Source of the DNA: Xylaria sp. FL1777
Lineage: Eukaryota > Ascomycota > Sordariomycetes > Xylariales > Xylariaceae
Reading direction: 5' to 3'
Length of the DNA: 64,000 nt
Assembly (NCBI GenBank): GCA_022578965.1
Contig: MU400625.1
Location: 1-64,000 of the forward strand
In this document: positions 1 to 13,798 of the stretch, in pieces
Numbering within the stretch: position 1 is the stretch's first letter
Layout: every line of letters starts with the position of its first letter
Notes under the pieces: generated by a model
Seen by the model: only the letters and a program-made list of their open reading frames with translations
Databases searched by the model: none
What the model was told of the DNA's origin: nothing
Program-made: the position numbers and the translations under genes

Positions 1-101
1 GCTTAATATTTAATAATAAAATTAAAAAAAGCTAATAATAAATATTAATAAGCTTGCTTTTTATTAAGCTTTAGCGTTTTTATAAATGCTTAAAAATTAA
101 T

Positions 102-116
102 ATAATTAATTAATAT
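102..116. repeat. Target-site duplication of LINE copy 1, left
   Basis: 15-bp sequence identical to 7244-7258, directly outside the two ends of the 7.1-kb element. Because it is all A+T in an AT-rich block, chance identity is possible. Its position at both independently recognised element ends supports it. Confidence 0.55.
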
Positions 117-3100
117 ATATATATTGTATTACTTGGGTTAACGGCTTATTAGCTATGCTAGTTTTTATCTTTTATATATATAAGTAAAAACTATGCTTGT
201 GGGTTAAAAGCAAGCTATAAGCAGCTTACTTTTTTTTTAGTAGCTAAGTAAAAACATTTTATATTTACTCCTAAGTTGCATTAGTTTTGCTACGATTTTA
301 TTAAGTGTTTTGCTTTTTACTTCTTTGCTTTTAAATTGTTTGCTTATTTGTATTATGTTGTTAATTAGGTATATATACTCTTACGTAGTTATTTCGTAGT
401 TTTTTTTTTTTTGTATTTTTTTTGCTTTATAGTTTGTTTGCTTTAGTATTGCTGCTTGCTTTATACTACTTGCAGCAGTTTTTTTAGTTTTAGCACTTAT
501 TTAGCTAAATGTATTGCTTTTTTTTTTTAGTTTCTTTCTAAACTTTTTTTTATTATATTGCTAGTATATTATAGTTTGTTTGCTTTAATATTGCTATTAG
601 CTTTTTATTATACTAGTTTTTTTATAACTAAGTTATAATTAAGTTATAAGTAAAGTTAATTGTTTATTATTTTTTAGTTTGCTTTTTATATATTTATTTT
701 TTAAGCTGCTTTATGCTTTTTATAGTAAGCTTATTAAATAAGTATAGCTTATAAATAGCTTATATACTAAGTAATATAAAGTAACAATAAATAATAAATT
801 ATTTTACTTAGCTACTTATGCTAATTTTTTTTTTTTTTAACTATTAATTTTACTACTTTTATTACTATTATTATTACGTGCTTAACTTACGCTTGCTTTA
901 ATATATTTAAATACTTAGTTTATAATATAATTAATTGTTAATACGTTATAATTATACAAAAATTTACTTTATTATAGCTACTATACTTTTTATAGTATAT
1001 ATTTATAATTAGCTTAACTTAAGTATATATACTAACTAGTATTAAGCTTATATATTTAAAGTTATAAGTTATTTTACTGCAGTTTTTATTAGTTATTTAA
1101 TTTATAGTACTAAATAAAGTAGCTAATAGTTTGCTATTATATAGTTTAAACTTTTATAATTGCTTATTGTTATGTTTTTTTGCTGTAATATTAATTCTTA
1201 AAATAAAAGTAAATACTTTAATGCTTTATGCTAAAGTATTACTAATAGCTTTAAAATTTGTATTTATTAAGCATACTAAAATACTTAAGCTATATTATTA
1301 CTATATTACTTATATTATAATAGTATATTATATATTTTTTATTGCTGTTTTTTTTATGCTAATTATATAAAAATATTAATAATTTTTGCGTTTATAATAT
1401 TATTAGCAAGTTTATTAAGTGTTTATAATATAAAAAAAGCAAAGTAAGCGCTAAAAATAACAGTTATAGTTTTATAAGTACTTTTAATTATGTTAATATT
1501 TATATGTTTTTAAGCTTTATTTTATGCTTATTTTAACTATTAAAGTTTTTTTAATTTTAAGTACTGCTAACAATTTTTTAGCTTAAAAAAATTAATAAAA
1601 AACTTTAATTGTTTATTAAAGCTTGCATAGCTATGCGTTATTTTTGTACTAATAGAAATATTTAAGCTGCACTTATAGCTAATATGCAACTTTAAGTTGC
1701 AATTAAAAAAGCAAAAAAAGCTGTAGCAAGTAAAAAAGCCAGAAGTTTTATATAAATAAGCTAGTTAAAAAGTATTTATATAACTTTTAAAGGTTAACAT
1801 TATTATATATTTAATAGCTAAAAGTTTTAATAAAATTTCAGTGTTTAGTGCTTAATAAAATTGCTTAATTGCTTTGCTTTTTTATAATGTATGCTTTTTA
1901 ACTTTTGTAGTTTTATATTTGTAATTTTGTATTGCTATTTTTAGTATTTTATTATATTATGCTTTATTTTAAAGTTTATAAACGTAAACTTATAATAAGT
2001 AGCCTTTTTAAAATTATAAATAATAAATAGCTTTATAACAAATGTTTTAGCTTTTGCTTTATAATTATAATAAACCTTTTTTAGCTTAAAAAAAAGCTAA
2101 TATTAATGTTTAGCTATTTTTGCTTTATGTTTAAAAACTTTTATTTTTATATTTTTATAGCTACTTATAACTTAATTAGTTTTTTAGCTATATTATAATA
2201 GCTAAGCCTTTTTATATTTAAAACTTATTTAGTTATTTTATATGTTTTTTTTAAATTATATAATAATTAATAGCTTAGTTAAAAATTTGTTTGCTTTTTT
2301 AGTATGCTATAAATGTTATTATATTTAAAGCATTAGTTTAAAAAGTGCAGTAGTAATTTTTTAGCTTAATTATACTAGTATATTAGCAACTTATAGCTAA
2401 GTATTTTTTAAAACGCAAAGTATTCTTTTAAGCTAATTTTTTTTATACGTAGCTAAACTAATATAAAGCTTTTAACTTTATATAAGCTTTTATGCATATT
2501 AAGCTGCTTATTATATAAAAGCTAATTAGCAACAGTTTATTTAAACCTTGTTTTTTTTTGTTTTTTAGTTTACTATTAAATATATTACATATATATTAAT
2601 TTTAGGTTTATTAGCAGCTTGTTTTTTTTGTTGCTTTTATTGCTTTTTTAGTATATTTTATAGTTTAGAATTTTTAAAAGTTTGCTTTATGTTTTATTAG
2701 CTTAAAGTATTTTTTTTTTGCTATTGTTTAGTTATATTTTATAGCTTTAAACTTTTTTATTATTAATTAAGTTATATGCTATTAAAGCTAGCTTTTTAAA
2801 CTGCTTTTAAATATAATTTATTATGCTTGTATTTTTAACTTTTTTTGCATATTTAATAGTTTTGTAGTTTAGCTATAAGTTTAAAAAGAAAATTAATAAC
2901 TTTATTTTAAGGTTAGTTATGCGTATACTTTTATAAGCTTTAATAATAGCACGTAAATATTTATTTTAAATTTGCTAAAGCATTTTTAGCAGCTTTTATT
3001 TTAGCTATTAGTTTTGTTTTATTAACTTATATTATGCTATTAATTTATATTTAATTGCTGCTTATATTATTGCTATATATAAAAGTTTTGTTTAAATTAT

Positions 3101-6100
3101 GCTTAGTTTTTATATAAATTAAGCTAAACAGCTTATTAATAGCGTTTGCTTTTTTAGCTTTTTATAAAGCATTTTATATTGCTTTTTTTAGTTTAAGCAA
3201 TAATTTATTTATATGTTAAGTACTTTTGCTGCTATTTTAAAGCGTATTTTTTTTTAGCTTGCTTTTATTATATACTTAAAAGCTTTTTAGTTTAGCTTTA
3301 TAAAGTAAACAAAATAATATTTGCTTAAGTTAAATTTAAATTTATGTTTTTAGCTTTATTTTAAACAAACTTTATAAGCTTGTTTAAATGCTTTATAAGC
3401 TGTTTTTATGTTTTTTTTAGCATTTAGTAAGTTTATATTATTTATAAAAATAGCGCTTTAAAGCTTTTGCATAAACTATAGTTTATTATATAGCAAAGCA
3501 ATATATAAATAAAAAAAAATTAGCAATAGCAGGAATTTTTATAAAATATTTGCTTTAATATATATTAAGTTTAACTTTTGTTCGTTAAAAAGTAAAGTTA
3601 TTATATAATCTATTAAAAAGCTTTATATTTATTATACTGTTTATTTTAAAAAGCTTATTTTTTTAAGTATTTAGTAAAGCTTTTTATATACTATTAAATT
3701 AAACATTTTTGTTATATTTAAAAAAAGCATTAAAATTGCTTTATTTATAGCTTATATATAACATATTATAAAAATAATTAAGTATAACGCTATTTTTATA
3801 AATTATTATAACTTATTTTTTATTTGTTTAAAAAAAAGCAGTTTATATATTATAGCAATATAAGTTAGTTTTAAAGCTATTTTAGCTTTAATAAGCTTTT
3901 TTATTATATTTAATAAAGCAATAAACTATTAAAAGCTTAATAAACTTTTATTTAGTTTATTTTTTAAAATAATTATTGTTTAAGCGTTTTAAAAGTATTT
4001 TAAGTAATAATTAATTTAAAAGCTAGCTAATGTTATATTAGCTATATGCTTAACAAAAAATTTATGTTTATTTTTACTGTTTTTAAGTAGCTATAAGCTA
4101 TATACTTTTAAAAACACGTTTAAAATTTTATTTGATTTTAGTGCTTTTTAAGCTTTTATATAGCTTAAAATTATTTGTATTTTATAATAGTTTATATTGT
4201 AGTAAAAAAAAAAAAAAGTTAAAAAAAGCAGCAAAATAGCTATGTTTTTTAAATTAACGTTTAGTTTTAAAAAGAATTTATTAATAAGAACTTTTGCTTT
4301 ATTTTTAAAAGTGCTTGCTATAGTTGCATTTAAGCTGTTATTATTATAAAAGTTTAGTAGTATTAGCTTTTTTAATGCTTATAAGCTTTTTATTTATGTT
4401 TATTTTAAAGTTTTTTATATTATTTTAGCTTATTTTGCTTTTATGCTTTTAGCTTTACTTTTTTTTATATTAAAGAAGTTATATAGTTATTATTAAAAAT
4501 AGCTTTTAAACGCTTTAGCTTAAGCTTTTTTTTATGCTTTGTTTGCTTTACGTTTATTTTAATAAGCTTTTTTAGTTTAAACTTTTTATTAATAAACATA
4601 AGCTTTTTTTTTTTTTTGTATTGCTTGCTTTATTTTTACTGTTTATTAGTTATAATATAGCTTGCTTTTTTTTTAGTTTAGTACTGTTTTATTTGTAATT
4701 TTGTTTAAGCTATTAAATAGTTTTTTTATAGCTAAGTTTAAATGTTTAAAGTTTTTAGCGTTTACTAAATAAAAAGTTACTAAAAAAAAGCATGCTTTAA
4801 TTTTTATTTGTTTTATATTAGCTAGTTTTTAGTTTTAGCTTAAGTTTTCTAAAAGTTTATTTAGTTTATTAAAGCTTTTTATTTAGTATTTAAGCAGCTT
4901 ATAATTATTTTTTATTATGTTTAAGCTTAATATAAAAGCAGCTTTTAAGTTTATTAATACTTAAGCTAAGTTTATAATAATATTTAGTTCTTTTTAGTTA
5001 AAAAAAATGCTTATGTTTTTTAAAGTAATAAGCTTAAAGTTTTAATTTTATGCTAATAATATAGCTTTTTTAGCTTTAATATATAGCTTTAATATATATA
5101 TTTAATTTTAATAATATAAGTTAAAATCTTTAAGTAATAAAGTTTTGTTAGCAAGCTGCTTTTATTTTAGTTTTATTAATAATATAAATTACTTTTAGGC
5201 TATATAAAAAAAAGAAAAAAAAGAATAAATGCAGTAAATATTAAGGTTTTTATTTTTAAAGCTTAAAGTAACTATACATTAGTTTTTTATAGCTTTTATT
5301 TTTTTTACTTTTATTGTTAAATTTATTAGTATAATTGCTTAAGGCTTATTTTAGTTCTAATATTATATAATGTTATATTTTAAGCTAATTAAGCATATAA
5401 TATATAAAAAGTTGCTAATAGCTATTAATAGCTTATAAATTGCTAAAATATTATATTTATTTTTTTTAAAAAAGATTTTTTTTATAACTATATAATTTTT
5501 TTTAACGTTTTATTAAAGTATAAAATATTTGTTTATTATATATTAATAAAAGTTTTATTTTTGTTGCTACTTTTATTTAATGCATTTTTATTGTAGTTTA
5601 AAAGCAAAGTTAAGCTTTTTTCTTTTTATATTGCTAAATTTATAATTATAAACTTTTTTATTATAATACTACTTATATTTTTAAAAAAGTTAAACTAAAA
5701 TTAGTTTAAAATTATAATACGTTTAGTTAAAAATTAGCTTTTTTTTTAGCTATTATTTTAGTTTTTTAAGCTTAAAAGCTTGCTTACTTTTTATAGCTAA
5801 GTTATTTTTATGTTTTTTGCTGTTTTAAAAGCTAACTATTTTTAAAAGCTAAACAATATTATAATAAGTTTGTTTTAAAAAGTTAGTTTAGTTATTATAT
5901 TTATAATATAATTAGCTACTTTATATATATATATATTTTTTGCTATATTTTTTGCTTTTTAAGTATATAAGCATATTATAGCTTATATAAAATGTTTATT
6001 ATTATATTGTTTATATTTAGTTAAGCTATTTATAGCTTATATTAAGCACATGTTTTTTTTATTATTAATATGTTATAAAAATGCGTACTAACTATAATAT

Positions 6101-7243
6101 TTGTTTTTTTTATAATAAGCTGCTTTATGCTTTTATTTATAACATTAGTAATATTTTAATGCTATTATGTTTTTAAAGTATAATAAAGCTATATAATAGT
6201 TATAATTTTAAAAAACTTTATTATTATATAGCTTATTTATATTTTAAACTAATTTTATGCTAATATATATTAGTTTTATATTATGCTTATATTATTAAAG
6301 TTTTTTTAGTAATATAACTTTTATAATTTTTATATTGTTAGCTTGTTATAATTATATTTTTAAAAGCTTTTTTTTTAGTTTAATAACTTTAATAGCTAGT
6401 ATACTTATTATTATAAATTAAAATAGCTATTAATATACTATTAACTTGTTTTTAAATATTATTATAGTTTATTTTATATTGTTTATATATTAGTTTTTTA
6501 TTTTTTTTAAGCTAAAAATAACTTTTTAGTTATTATTAGTAAGCTTATAAGCTGTTTTAATAGCATTTAAAAATAACGCTTTATTTATTTTTTATATTAT
6601 AATATGCTTAGTTTTACTATAAATACTTAAAGCTATTAGCATAACTATAATAGTTTAATTATAAGTAGCTATTATACTTACATAATATAAAAAAGCTGCT
6701 ATAATATTAATAAATTTTCTTACGTTTAAGTTTTAGCTAATAATATTTATATATGTTTATATTTATAAAGTGCTTTTTAAAATATTTTTAATAGCTTTTT
6801 TAATACGCTTAAGTTAAATGTTTAAGTTTATTTAAAAAAGTATATAAACATATTTTATGCTAGCTTTAAGTAATACATAAATTATTTCTTTAGTAATAAT
6901 AATTGTTTTTAATGCTTTACTAAGCTTAAGAAATTTTCTTGCATTTGCTTTAGCAGCTTTTTATTTGTTTTTATTTACGTTTAGTTTAGTTCTAGGTAGT
7001 TAGCGTTATTTAGCAGGTTCGTTCGCGTAGTATTAACGCGGCCTAGTTAAAATAGCGTTTAAGCTAGTTGTTAGCCCAATAAAGAGGTTTTCGTTAAAGC
7101 TTGCCGCGCTGCTAAATGCACATTAATACAGCATTATGCTTAAAAGCAACACGGCCCGTAAAATTCGATTCTAAGGTTAAAAACCTTTTTTACGTATGTT
7201 TAAGTGCTCTATTAGCAATTGCAACAGAAAACAAAAAAGCTCC
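117..7243 (-). mobile_element. LINE-like retrotransposon, full-length copy, RIP-inactivated
   Basis: The block is bounded by a 15-bp direct repeat (ATAATTAATTAATAT) at 102-116 and 7244-7258. Its left 2.2 kb is repeated at 11588-13782. The two copies share the left end exactly and differ at the right end, where the second copy stops at its own target duplication. A common end plus variable truncation with 15-16-bp duplications fits a non-LTR retrotransposon whose 3' end is at the left, so the element reads on the minus strand and ends in a TA-repeat tail. The length of about 7.1 kb suits a Tad-type fungal LINE. No reverse-transcriptase frame survives, so the family is inferred from structure only. 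Confidence 0.6.
6990..7243 (-). other. RIP-spared 5' end of the LINE
   Basis: About 250 bp of mixed composition, with CpG and CpA sites intact (for example CGTTCGCG near 7020 and GCACATTAATACAGC near 7118), embedded in nearly pure AT. It is the presumed 5' untranslated end of the minus-strand LINE and ends exactly at the target duplication. Mutations thin out here, as expected if most genomic copies are 5'-truncated so that this end rarely has a partner for RIP. No open frame of useful length is present. Confidence 0.5.
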
Positions 7244-7258
7244 ATAATTAATTAATAT
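7244..7258. repeat. Target-site duplication of LINE copy 1, right
   Basis: 15-bp match to 102-116. It follows immediately after the GC-containing 5' end of the element, where sequence turns abruptly from mixed composition back to AT. Confidence 0.55.
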
Positions 7259-10200
7259 TTTAATTAATAAATTACTTTTTTATAAATAATGTTATTAATG
7301 CTTAAAGTAATTTATTATTATAAGCATTTTTTAGTTAAGCATATTATATTATATTTTTTTTTTAAATAGCTTTTAAAAATAAAACATAACTAGTTTAAAA
7401 ATGCTTTAATTATTTTGCTAAAATAAATTTTTTGTAAAAGCTACTTTAAAGAAATTAATTTTTAGCAATATTTATTTTTTAAAGTTAAAATATATAAAAA
7501 AAATAGCTTGCTTAAATATATTCTAAAGGTTTTTAAAAGCTTTTTTTTTTAGAACTATTTAAAAAAATTTAACTTTTTTTTATTTTTATTACGTTTTTTT
7601 TTAAATATTTAAATAAAAACGCAGTAATATAAAAATATTTGTTTATAAAACAGCAATAAAAATTATAAAACTTTAAAAATTATTATAATATTTAATAAAT
7701 ATTTAATATAAGTTATTATTAAATAATATTTATATATAAAAAGTTTATTTTAATTTTTTAGCTAAAAATAATATAACTTAAAAATTTGATTTTTTTTTAA
7801 TAAAATTAGCACTTAAATAGCTTAATATATAGTTTTACTTTTTATAGCTTTTTAATAATATTTTAAATATATTTTATATAAAAATCTTTATTTAAAAAAA
7901 AAATAAATATATTATTAAAATATGTAATACAAAATATATTTATTATATTATTAAGTGCTTTTTATATATAATTTTAAAAAATAGCAAAAATATTTAATAA
8001 ACTTATAAATATAACTAGAAATTTATAATAGTTATAATATATATAAAACGCTGTTTTTTATTTATTTTCTTTTTAAATATATAAGCAATAATAAGCATTT
8101 TTAAAATTAATTTTGCTAAAAATTTTAGCTTTTAAGATTTTATTAAGCAGCTTTAAAATAAATAATAAAATATATTAATTTTTACGTATAACTTAATTAA
8201 GTTTTTTATAGTTTATATATAAACATAAGCTTTTATTTTTTTTAAGTATAAAAAGAATTAAAGCATTAATAAAGCTAATAAACTTTTTAATTTTTTTTGT
8301 TTTTAATATTTTATTAAGCTATTTTTATAGTTTTTTTAGCTTATTTTAAGCTACTAAATATATAAAAAAATAAAGTATAACTACGTTTTTTTTTAGCTTA
8401 ATAATAAGGTTTTTTTGCTTTAATTATAATAATATGTTTGCTTTATTAGTATTAAAAAACTTAAATAAATTATAAAACTTTTTTAAAATTATTATAAAAT
8501 TAAAATAACTAAAGCTTTTTTTTAACTTTTTAAGCTATATAAGTTTAAATAATTAAATAATAGTATAATAGCAAGCTTAGTTTTAGTAAGCTTTTATAAA
8601 TTTAATTAAGCTAAATATTTTTATTTAAAAGCAGCATAATTTAAAAAACTATTAATTAATGCTTAAATTTAATATAATTTTTTTATTTTTTAAAGTAGTT
8701 TAAAATAATAAAAAAAAGCTGTTTTTAAAGCAATAATTATAATTAATAGCTATATATGCATGCTTAATTTTGCAAGTAATACTACAATTATTAGTTAATT
8801 TATAAATAACTTAATAAGCTTTATAAATAAAAAATCTATTTTTAGTAGTATATTATAATATAAATATATAAAAAAGTGCTTGCTATAATTTATAATAAAA
8901 AGCAAAAGTAAAACTAATATAATTATATTTAATGCATAAATTAAAATTAATATAAATTTTAATAAATAGTTTTATAAAGCTAATAAAATAAATAATGCAA
9001 AAAGTATAAAAACAACATAAAATAAATATATAAAGTAATAACTTTAGTTTAAAACTTATAACTAATATAATTAGTACTAAGCTTATTATTTGTTTTTTAA
9101 GTTATAATATTATAACTTTTATAAAAAAAGTATATAAAACTTTAATTGTTGTTTTTAGTTTTTTTTATTTATGTTTTAGTTTTTATTTACTTAAATTTTT
9201 TAAATAGTTTATTTTTAAATAGTATTATTATTATAGCTAATATAATTATTAAATTTATTGCTTTTATTATTATTATTATTATTATTACTTTTAAGCTAAA
9301 AATAATTAAAAGTAATATAGCTAAATTATTTATAACTATAACAAGTAAAGTTTTTATAAAAATTTAAGTTTAAACTATTTTTATTGTTGTTTTAAAGTTA
9401 ATTTAAAGAAGTTTTAAAAATATAACAGTTTTTTAAAGTATAAATATTATTGTTATTACTTTAATTGTTTATATATCTTTAGTTTTAATAATAACTATAA
9501 TTTTTATTATTATTGCTTTTATAATATTAGTTTTAGCTTTTATAGCTATTATTGCTTTTATAAAATTCTAGGTTATTATTATTATAATTATTATTATAAT
9601 TATTGCTTTTATAATAGTAGTTTTAGTTATTAAAACTAATATTGTTGTTTTTGCAGCTAATATTAATATATTAATTATTAGTTTAGTTTTGCTTAATATT
9701 TAAGGTTAATTTATTAGTAGTTTAAATAATATTTAACTTTAGTTTTTTTTTATTGCAGTTTAAGCATTATTTTTTAGTTATTAGTTCTTAATATTATTAT
9801 ATAACATTAATTATATTAGTTTATATAATTAATAATAAATTATAATAGTTTATTAGCTTTTATTAAAATTATATATTTAGTTTTTAGTAATATAATAAAG
9901 CTTTTTTGTTTTTATTTTAGCAAATATTTTAAAGTTTAATATTAGCAAAATATTAATTAAATAGCTTTAAGTTTTAGTTAGCTTATTAATTTGCTTGTTT
10001 TAATTGTATGCTTATATTAGCTTATAAAAAAGCAAACTGCTTAAGCAAAGTTTTAGTTTAGTTTAAAAACATTTTTTAATTAGTTCTAAATTGTTTTTTT
10101 TTTAAAGTTAATAACTTTTATAATGCTAATTAATAAGCATTTTTATAGTTTTAGTTTATATTGCTATACATATATAAAATTTTGTTTTTATTGCAATAAA

Positions 10201-11361
10201 ATTTCTAATTAGCTTTTTTAAAAATAGTTTAAAGTTTTTTTACTTATTTTAGCTAACATTAATAAATAAATTTTATACTAAAAAAATTATAATTAAACTT
10301 TAATAATTAGTTAAAATTAGCATTTTTAAATAAATAGCGTTAATAATAGTATAAGCAATTTTAACATAATTAATATTTAAGTTTTTTTTAATTATGCTTT
10401 TTATTTAAGCTAAAAAATAAAAGGTTATTATTATTACTAAAATTTTTATGTTTTTATTTTTAACCTAAGTTGCAAAATTATTTTTTAAGGTTTAAAAGGT
10501 TTTTTTGTTTTTTTAAAAATGTTGTTTTTTAGTTCTTTTGTTTATTTAATTATAAAATAAAAATAATACAAGCTATTTTTGATTTTAAAGCAATTTGTTT
10601 GCTTTTATTTTTTTATTGCGCAATTTACTGCTTTAGCTTTTTAATTTTAGCTAAAAACTATGCAATTTATGTTTATAATAATTAAGTATTAATACTTAAA
10701 GCACTAAATAATTATTGTTTGCTTAAGCTTAGTTTTAAAAATAATTTGTATTAAGTTTATTTTTAGTTTATTATTAAAGTTTATTCTAAAAAAAACTATT
10801 AAAAATAATATTAGCTTATATAGTTAGTTAATATTTAGTTATTTTATAATATAACAAAATATTATAAATAACTTTATTTTAAAAAGCTTTAAAATTGTTA
10901 TAGGAAATATAAAGCATTAAAGGTTAAGTATAATAGTTAATATATTTTTAGTTTTATAGTAAATATTTAATAAAACTAAAGCTTAAAAAAAAAAGAAAAC
11001 TTTTATAAAATAGGTATAAAAAGGATATTTTATATATATATATAACTTATAATATATGCTAAAGTACTTAAGTAGCCTAGTTATAACAATATTAAAAAAT
11101 AGTTTAAATTAAACTTAATATAATTTTTGTTTTTTTTTTAAGCTTTTAGCAAATTAAAAAAAGTAATAATAGTATGCTTTTTATTTTTTTTTAAAGCTAA
11201 AAAAACAAATCTTTTATAATAAAAAGCAAGTTAAATTAAAGTTAAAAATAGTAATAGAATAATTATATTGTTTTATTTAAATAAATTATTTTTTTTTGCT
11301 TTTAATATAACTTAAATCTAAAAATTAATTTTATTAAAAGCTATTATTAAAAATATTTTTT
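7259..11361. other. AT-rich stretch without recognisable genes
   Basis: RIP-like sequence with low-complexity tracts, including ATT-type runs near 9258-9290 and 9560-9600. A 73-codon open frame at 9146-9367 is an Ile/Phe/Leu string without domain character. The stretch probably holds further decayed elements, but I could not find ends or internal duplications for them. Confidence 0.6.
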
Positions 11362-11587
11362 AAATAAAATATAAACTTGTTTAATATTAAAAAATAAATA
11401 AAATTTAAGCAAAGTTTTATTATAAAATATTATAGCTTAACTAAAATAACTTATTTAAAAATAAAATTTATTTTTATAAGTTAAAATAAAAATATTGTTT
11501 AAAAGGTTAAAATAGCTAAAATATTTTAATATAGCTAAAAAATAATATAGTTTTTAATAATTATTAAAGCAAGTTTTTATTTATATA
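11362..11587 (+). repeat. Dispersed repeat R2, copy A (interrupted by LINE copy 2)
   Basis: This segment of about 226 bp aligns by eye over its whole length with 14793-15014, including the stretch ATAAACTTGTTTAATAT and the ending TTTTATTTATATA. The LINE copy at 11588 interrupts it; the sequence after the LINE resumes with the same TTTATATAAAAACAAA found in copy B. Identity of the parent element is unknown. Confidence 0.7.
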
Positions 11588-13782
11588 TATTGTATTACTT
11601 GGGCTAACGGCCTATTAGCTATACTAGTTTTTATTTTTTATATATATAAGTAAAAACTGTGCTTATAGGTTAAAAGCAAGCTATAAGCGGCTTACTTTTT
11701 TTTTAATAGCTAAGTAAAAACATTTTATATTTACTTTTAAGTTATACTAGTTTTACTACAATTTTATTAAGTGTTTTGCTTTTTACTTTTTTGCTTTTAG
11801 GTTGTTTGCTTATTTACATTATACTGTTAACTAAGTATATGCACTTTTACGTAATTATTTTGTAGTTTTTTTTCTTTTGTATTTTTTTTGCTTTATAGTT
11901 TGCTTGCTTTAGTATTGCTGCTTGCTTTATGCTGTTTATAGTAGTTTTTTTAGTTTTAGCACTTATTTAACTAAGTATGCTGCTTTTTTTTCCTAGTTTT
12001 TTTTTAAACCTTTTTTTATTGTATTGCTAGTGCATTATAGTTTGCTTGCTTTAATATTGCTGCTAGCTTTTTGCTATACTAGTTTTTTTATAACTAAGTT
12101 ATAACTAAGTTATAAGCAAAGTTAATTGCTTATTACTTTTTAGTTTGCTTTTTATATATTTATTTTTTAAGCTGCTTTTGTACTTTTTGCAGTAAGCTTA
12201 TTAAGTAAGTATAGCTTATAAATAGCTTATGCACTAAGCAGTATAAAGTAGCAATAAGTAATAAATTACTTTATTTAGCTATTTATGCTAATCTTTTTTT
12301 TTTTTAACTACTAACTTTATTACTTTTATTATTACTATTATTATATATTTGGCTTATGCTTGCTTTAATATGTTAAAGTGCTTAGTTTGTAATATAATTA
12401 GTTATTAATGCATTATAATTATATAAAAATTTATTTTGCTATACTTATTATGCTTTTTATAGTATATATTTATAACTAGCTTAGCTTAAGTATATATGCT
12501 AATTAGTATTAAGCTTATATATTTAAGGTTATAAGTTATTTTGCTGCAGTTTTTATTAATTATTTAATTTATAGTATTAAACAGAATAATTAATAGCTTG
12601 TTACTATATAGTTTAAGCTTTTATAACTGCTTATTATTATGTTTTTTTGCTATAATGCTAATCTTTAAAATAAAAGTAAGTGCTTTAGTGCTTTATGCTA
12701 AAGTATTGCTAATAGCTTTAAAATTTATATTTATTAAGCACGCTAAAATGCTTAAGCTATACTACTACTATATTGCTTATATTATAGTAGTATGTTATAT
12801 ATTTTTTATTGCTGTTTTTTTTATGCTAACTATATAAAAACATTAATAATTTCTATGCTTGCAATATTATTAATAAGTCCGCTAAGTGTTTATAATATAA
12901 AAAAAGCAAAGTAAGCGCTAAAAGTAATAGTTATAATTTTATAAGTACTTTTAACTATATTAGTATTTGCACGTTTTTAAGCTTTACTTTATGCTTATTT
13001 TAATTATTAAAGTTTTTTTAATTTTAAATACTACTAATAATTTTTTAGCTTAAAAAAGTTAATAAAGAACTTTAATTATTTATTAAAGCTTATATAGCTA
13101 TATGTTATTTTTGTATTAATGGAAATATTTAAGCTGCATTTATAACTAGTATACAACTTTAAGTTGCAATTAAGGAAGCAAAAAAAGCTGCAGCAAATAA
13201 AAAAGCTAGAGGTTTTATATAAATAAGCCAGTTAAAAAATATTTACATAACTTTTAAAGGTTAGCATTGTTATATATTTAATAGTTAAAAGTTTTAATAG
13301 AATTTTAGTATTTAATGCTTAATAAAGTTGCTTAATTATTTTGCTTTTTTATAATATATATTTTTTAACTTTTATAGTTTTATATTTATAATTTTATATT
13401 GCTGTTTTTAGTACTTTATTGTATTATGTTTTACTTTAGAGTTTATAAATGTAAACTTATAATAAGCAGCTTTTTTAAAACTATAAGTAGCAAATAGCTT
13501 TATAACAGATGTTTTAGCTTTTGCTCTATAATTATAATAAACCTTTTTTAGCTTAAAGAAAAACTAGTATTAATGCTTAGCTGTTTTTGCTTTATGTTTA
13601 AGGGCTTTTGTTTTTGTGTTTTTATAGCTACTTATAACTTAATTAGTTTTTTAGCTATGTTATAATAGCTAAGCCTTTTTGTATTTAGAACTTATTTAGC
13701 TATCTTATGTGCTTTTTTTAGGTTGCGTAATAACCGGTAGCCTAGTTGAAAATTTGTTTGCTTTTTTAGTGTGCCACAGGTG
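11588..13782 (-). mobile_element. 5'-truncated LINE copy 2
   Basis: Homologous throughout to 117-2315, with differences that are overwhelmingly C/T or G/A transitions. It is flanked by a 16-bp duplication (AGTTTTTATTTATATA) at 11572-11587 and 13783-13798. Homology to copy 1 ends exactly where the right duplication begins, so the minus-strand element is truncated at its 5' end, typical of LINE reverse transcription. This copy keeps more C and G than copy 1, especially near 13720-13782, so it is younger or was less exposed to RIP. Confidence 0.75.
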
Positions 13783-13798
13783 AGTTTTTATTTATATA
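13783..13798. repeat. Target-site duplication of LINE copy 2, right
   Basis: 16 bp identical to 11572-11587. The uninterrupted paralogue at 15001-15026 carries this site once (with one T fewer), which supports a true target duplication. Confidence 0.7.

Noticed and set aside
1131..1370. 79-codon plus-strand open frame, with a homologue at 12598-12837
   Set aside because: The frame is kept in both copies only because they are copies of the same LINE. It runs antisense to the element and encodes a hydrophobic string typical of RIPped AT DNA.
9146..9367. 73-codon frame rich in Ile and Phe
   Set aside because: Low-complexity ATT runs give poly-Ile; no start context, neighbours or motif support a gene.
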